NCBI GenBank assembly: GCA_027347805.1
Contig: DAIEQP010000339.1
Span: 1 to 8,290, forward strand
Source of the DNA: Ignavibacteria bacterium
GTDB lineage: Bacteria; Bacteroidota; Ignavibacteria; Ignavibacteriales; Melioribacteraceae
Direction of reading: 5' to 3'
Length of the DNA: 8,290 bases
Positions 6,668-8,290 of this stretch are shown piece after piece (position 1 is the stretch's first letter; each line of letters opens with the position of its first letter). Position numbers and translations under genes: made by a program. Under the pieces are notes generated by a model that was given only the letters and a program-made list of their open reading frames with translations, did not search any database and had not been told where the DNA came from.

Positions 6668-7603
6668 ATGGAAAAGTTTAATAAAAATACAATTTTACAT
6701 ATTCACCTTCCCCTGTTAATTGTTCAGATAACATTTGGATCATTATCACCATTCACAAAACTTGCTTTAAAATATTTTACCCCTTTCAGCGTTGTTTTTT
6801 TCAGAGTTTATTTTACAGCACTATTATTTGCATCCATTTTTTTCTTATACAAGAAAGAAAAGATAATGGATATAAAACATTTTGCTTGGCTTGCACTGTT
6901 TGGTTTTTTTGGCGTCGCCGGAAATCAGTTGTTTTATGTAACGGGAGTCTCAATTACTACTGCAGTTAATGCAGGAATCCTTCAAACAACAATTCCAATT
7001 TTTACTCTTATAGTTGCTATATTCCTTCGGAAGGAAGAATTGACGCCGATAAAAATTGCCGGGACATTAATTGCAATTTCAGGAGTTGCCTACTTAATAG
7101 ATTTTGGACGATTTCATCTAAATGGAAATATTTGGGGCGATTTATTTCTACTTTGTAATTCCTGTTTTTATGCTGTTTATCTTGTGATTTCGAAACGCAT
7201 GCTTGCAATATACAATTCATTCACTGTGATAACTTATGTATTTCTTTTTGCAGCAGTGATGATTCTGCCATTCACAATTAGCAGCGTTGCTTCTATAAAT
7301 TACAGCACAATTCCGGCAAACGGCTACGCTGCACTTTTAATGGTTTTAATTTTCGGAACAGTCGTGCCTTACGCTGTTGTGACATTCGCATTAAGGAAAA
7401 CTCAATCTTCTTCTGTTGCAATATACAGTTACCTTCAGCCATTAATTGCTTCAGTGCTATCGGCTCTTGTTGTGGGTGAAACAATTACAGTTAAAATTAT
7501 AATTTCTGCTTTCATAATAATTCTTGGTGTTTCATTTGTAACTTTTGCCGGAATTTTCCGGTTTAATAAAATATTATCCAGAATCAAAGGATTTATTGAA
7601 TAG
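6668..7603 (+). CDS. EamA/DMT-superfamily transporter
   Basis: This is an inner-membrane transporter of the drug/metabolite transporter superfamily, whose members mostly export amino acids, nucleosides or other small metabolites. The 311-residue protein shows ten hydrophobic segments at roughly 14-34, 39-60, 72-91, 96-119, 126-144, 155-175, 187-206, 218-240, 247-268 and 275-295. These form two five-helix EamA repeats. Each repeat carries the usual acidic turn after its fourth helix: RKEELTPIKIAG (121-132) in the first half and VGETITVKII (269-278) in the second. The helix 3-4 segment NQLFYVTGVSITTAVNAGIL (86-105) and helix 8-9 segment GTVVPYAVVTFALRKTQSSS (230-249) are typical of the family. 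The short basic C-terminal tail is probably cytoplasmic. Substrate cannot be inferred. No strong ribosome site precedes the ATG. Nothing links it functionally to its divergent GT9 neighbours, and uvrA follows after 81 bp. Confidence 0.92.
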   Translation: MEKFNKNTILHIHLPLLIVQITFGSLSPFTKLALKYFTPFSVVFFRVYFTALLFASIFFLYKKEKIMDIKHFAWLALFGFFGVAGNQLFYVTGVSITTAVNAGILQTTIPIFTLIVAIFLRKEELTPIKIAGTLIAISGVAYLIDFGRFHLNGNIWGDLFLLCNSCFYAVYLVISKRMLAIYNSFTVITYVFLFAAVMILPFTISSVASINYSTIPANGYAALLMVLIFGTVVPYAVVTFALRKTQSSSVAIYSYLQPLIASVLSALVVGETITVKIIISAFIIILGVSFVTFAGIFRFNKILSRIKGFIE

Positions 7604-7626
7604 TCGTTACAAATACTTCCACTTTA

Positions 7627-7659
7627 TTTGGAATTTTATCCGCTCTATTTATTAATTTG
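7627..7659 (+). promoter_or_regulatory. Candidate Bacteroidota-type promoter for uvrA
   Basis: In the 81-bp gap before uvrA, TTTG (7627-7630) is followed after 21 nt by TTAATTTG (7652-7659). This differs from the TAnnTTTG consensus at one base, and the spacing falls in the range described for Bacteroidota (17-23). Transcription would start about 20 bp before the ATG at 7685. A weak GAAAG ribosome site lies at 7674-7678. No terminator for the preceding transporter gene is visible in the gap. Confidence 0.35.
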
Positions 7660-7684
7660 TTTTTTGCAATTTTGAAAGAAATTC

Positions 7685-8290
7685 ATGGCTAAGAAAAAAA
7701 ATGTAAATGATGATAAGCGAATAATTGTTAGAGGCGCTCGTCAGCATAATCTCAAAAATGTATCACTTGAGATACCTAGAAATAAATTGGTTGTTTTCAC
7801 AGGTGTTAGCGGCAGCGGCAAATCCTCTCTTGTTTTTGATACAATTTATGCCGAAGGACAGCGCCGTTACGTTGAAAGTTTATCTTCATATGCCCGGCAA
7901 TTCCTTGAAAGGATGAATAAACCGGATGTTGATTTTATTTTTGGAATTTCCCCAGCGGTTGCGATAGAACAAAGAACAGGCGGCAGAAATCCTAGATCAA
8001 CTGTCGGCACAAGCACTGAGGTTTATGATTTCTTAAGATTGCTTTTTGCACGTATCGGAAAAACATATTGCTTCAGCTGCGGAAATATTGTCCAGAAAGA
8101 TTCGACAGGATCGGTTAGCGACTGGTTAGAAAATCAGAATGAAGAACATAAGTTTTATCTTGGATTTCCAATCCATTCCCATGAAGGAAGAAATGTTAAA
8201 GAAGAGTTGGAGCTTCTTAAAAAAAAGGGATTCTTCAGAATATTCATAGGCAAAGAAATTGTTGATCTCAATTCTAAATTCACTATCCCA
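7685..8290 (+). CDS. uvrA: Excinuclease ABC subunit A, 3'-truncated by window edge
   Basis: UvrA is the damage-sensing ATPase of nucleotide excision repair; it scans DNA as a dimer and loads UvrB. The window holds the first 202 codons of a protein usually about 940 residues long. The opening IIVRGARQHNLKNVSLEIP (13-31) and the first Walker A, GVSGSGKS (40-47), are followed by FDTIYAEGQRRYVESLSSYA (51-70) and the Q-loop region SPAVAIEQRTGGRNPRSTVG (89-108). Then comes TEVYDFLRLLFARIG (111-125). All are hallmarks of UvrA. The CFSC pair (C129, C132) that follows is the first half of a zinc-binding module in the first ATPase insertion; its partner cysteines would lie further on and are not seen within the window. 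The first ATG with a weak GAAAG ribosome site gives the standard N terminus. The frame is open to the last base. Confidence 0.96.
   Translation, partial: MAKKKNVNDDKRIIVRGARQHNLKNVSLEIPRNKLVVFTGVSGSGKSSLVFDTIYAEGQRRYVESLSSYARQFLERMNKPDVDFIFGISPAVAIEQRTGGRNPRSTVGTSTEVYDFLRLLFARIGKTYCFSCGNIVQKDSTGSVSDWLENQNEEHKFYLGFPIHSHEGRNVKEELELLKKKGFFRIFIGKEIVDLNSKFTIP

Noticed and set aside
7548..7561. CCGGAATTTTCCGG inverted repeat near the end of the EamA gene.
   Set aside because: It lies inside the coding region, has a loop of only two to four bases and no T run, so it is neither a convincing terminator nor an operator.

Overview
The window is an AT-rich, tightly packed stretch of bacterial chromosome with core housekeeping and envelope genes. 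Shine-Dalgarno sequences are mostly absent or weak, stops are mostly TAA, and the TTTG / TAnnTTTG-like elements found are weak matches. Together with the protein styles (an MlaD with GEGxxGKL repeats, a lone mlaE-mlaF-mlaD transport set, GT9 glycosyltransferases), this suggests a diderm of the Bacteroidota/Chlorobi/Ignavibacteria group. That placement is an inference from style, not a search result.

Layout. (1) At 1-677 is the 3' part of an aldo/keto reductase of the YghZ (glyceraldehyde-3-phosphate reductase-like) type, closed by an intrinsic terminator. (2) At 791-4437 on the plus strand is a compact run: rnhB (RNase HII), yraN (UPF0102), then mlaE (permease), mlaF (ATPase) and mlaD (membrane-anchored MCE protein). 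The gaps are 2 nt (rnhB/yraN), 58 nt (yraN/mlaE), an overlap of 19-25 nt (mlaE/mlaF) and 3 nt (mlaF/mlaD). (3) At 4440-6508 on the minus strand are two tandem GT9 (ADP-heptose:LPS heptosyltransferase-like) genes with a 4-nt ATGA overlap. They converge on mlaD with a 2-bp gap. (4) A divergent intergenic region of 159 bp follows, the longest gene-free stretch here. (5) At 6668-7603 is an EamA/DMT-family ten-helix transporter, and from 7685 to the window end is the N-terminal third or less of uvrA.

How they fit. MlaE, MlaF and MlaD form the core of an inner-membrane lipid transporter that maintains outer-membrane lipid asymmetry. The two GT9 enzymes probably add sugars to LPS core or another surface glycan, so the centre of the window concerns the outer envelope. 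RNase HII and UvrA belong to DNA repair; YraN is a nuclease-fold protein of unclear role.

The most notable observation is an in-frame TAA at codon 89 of mlaD, inside the MCE domain, with the reading frame continuing intact for 256 further codons. This is a recent nonsense mutation, a sequence error or, less likely, readthrough. I see no CRISPR array, insertion sequence, phage gene, tRNA or rRNA, and no evidence for a novel multigene system.
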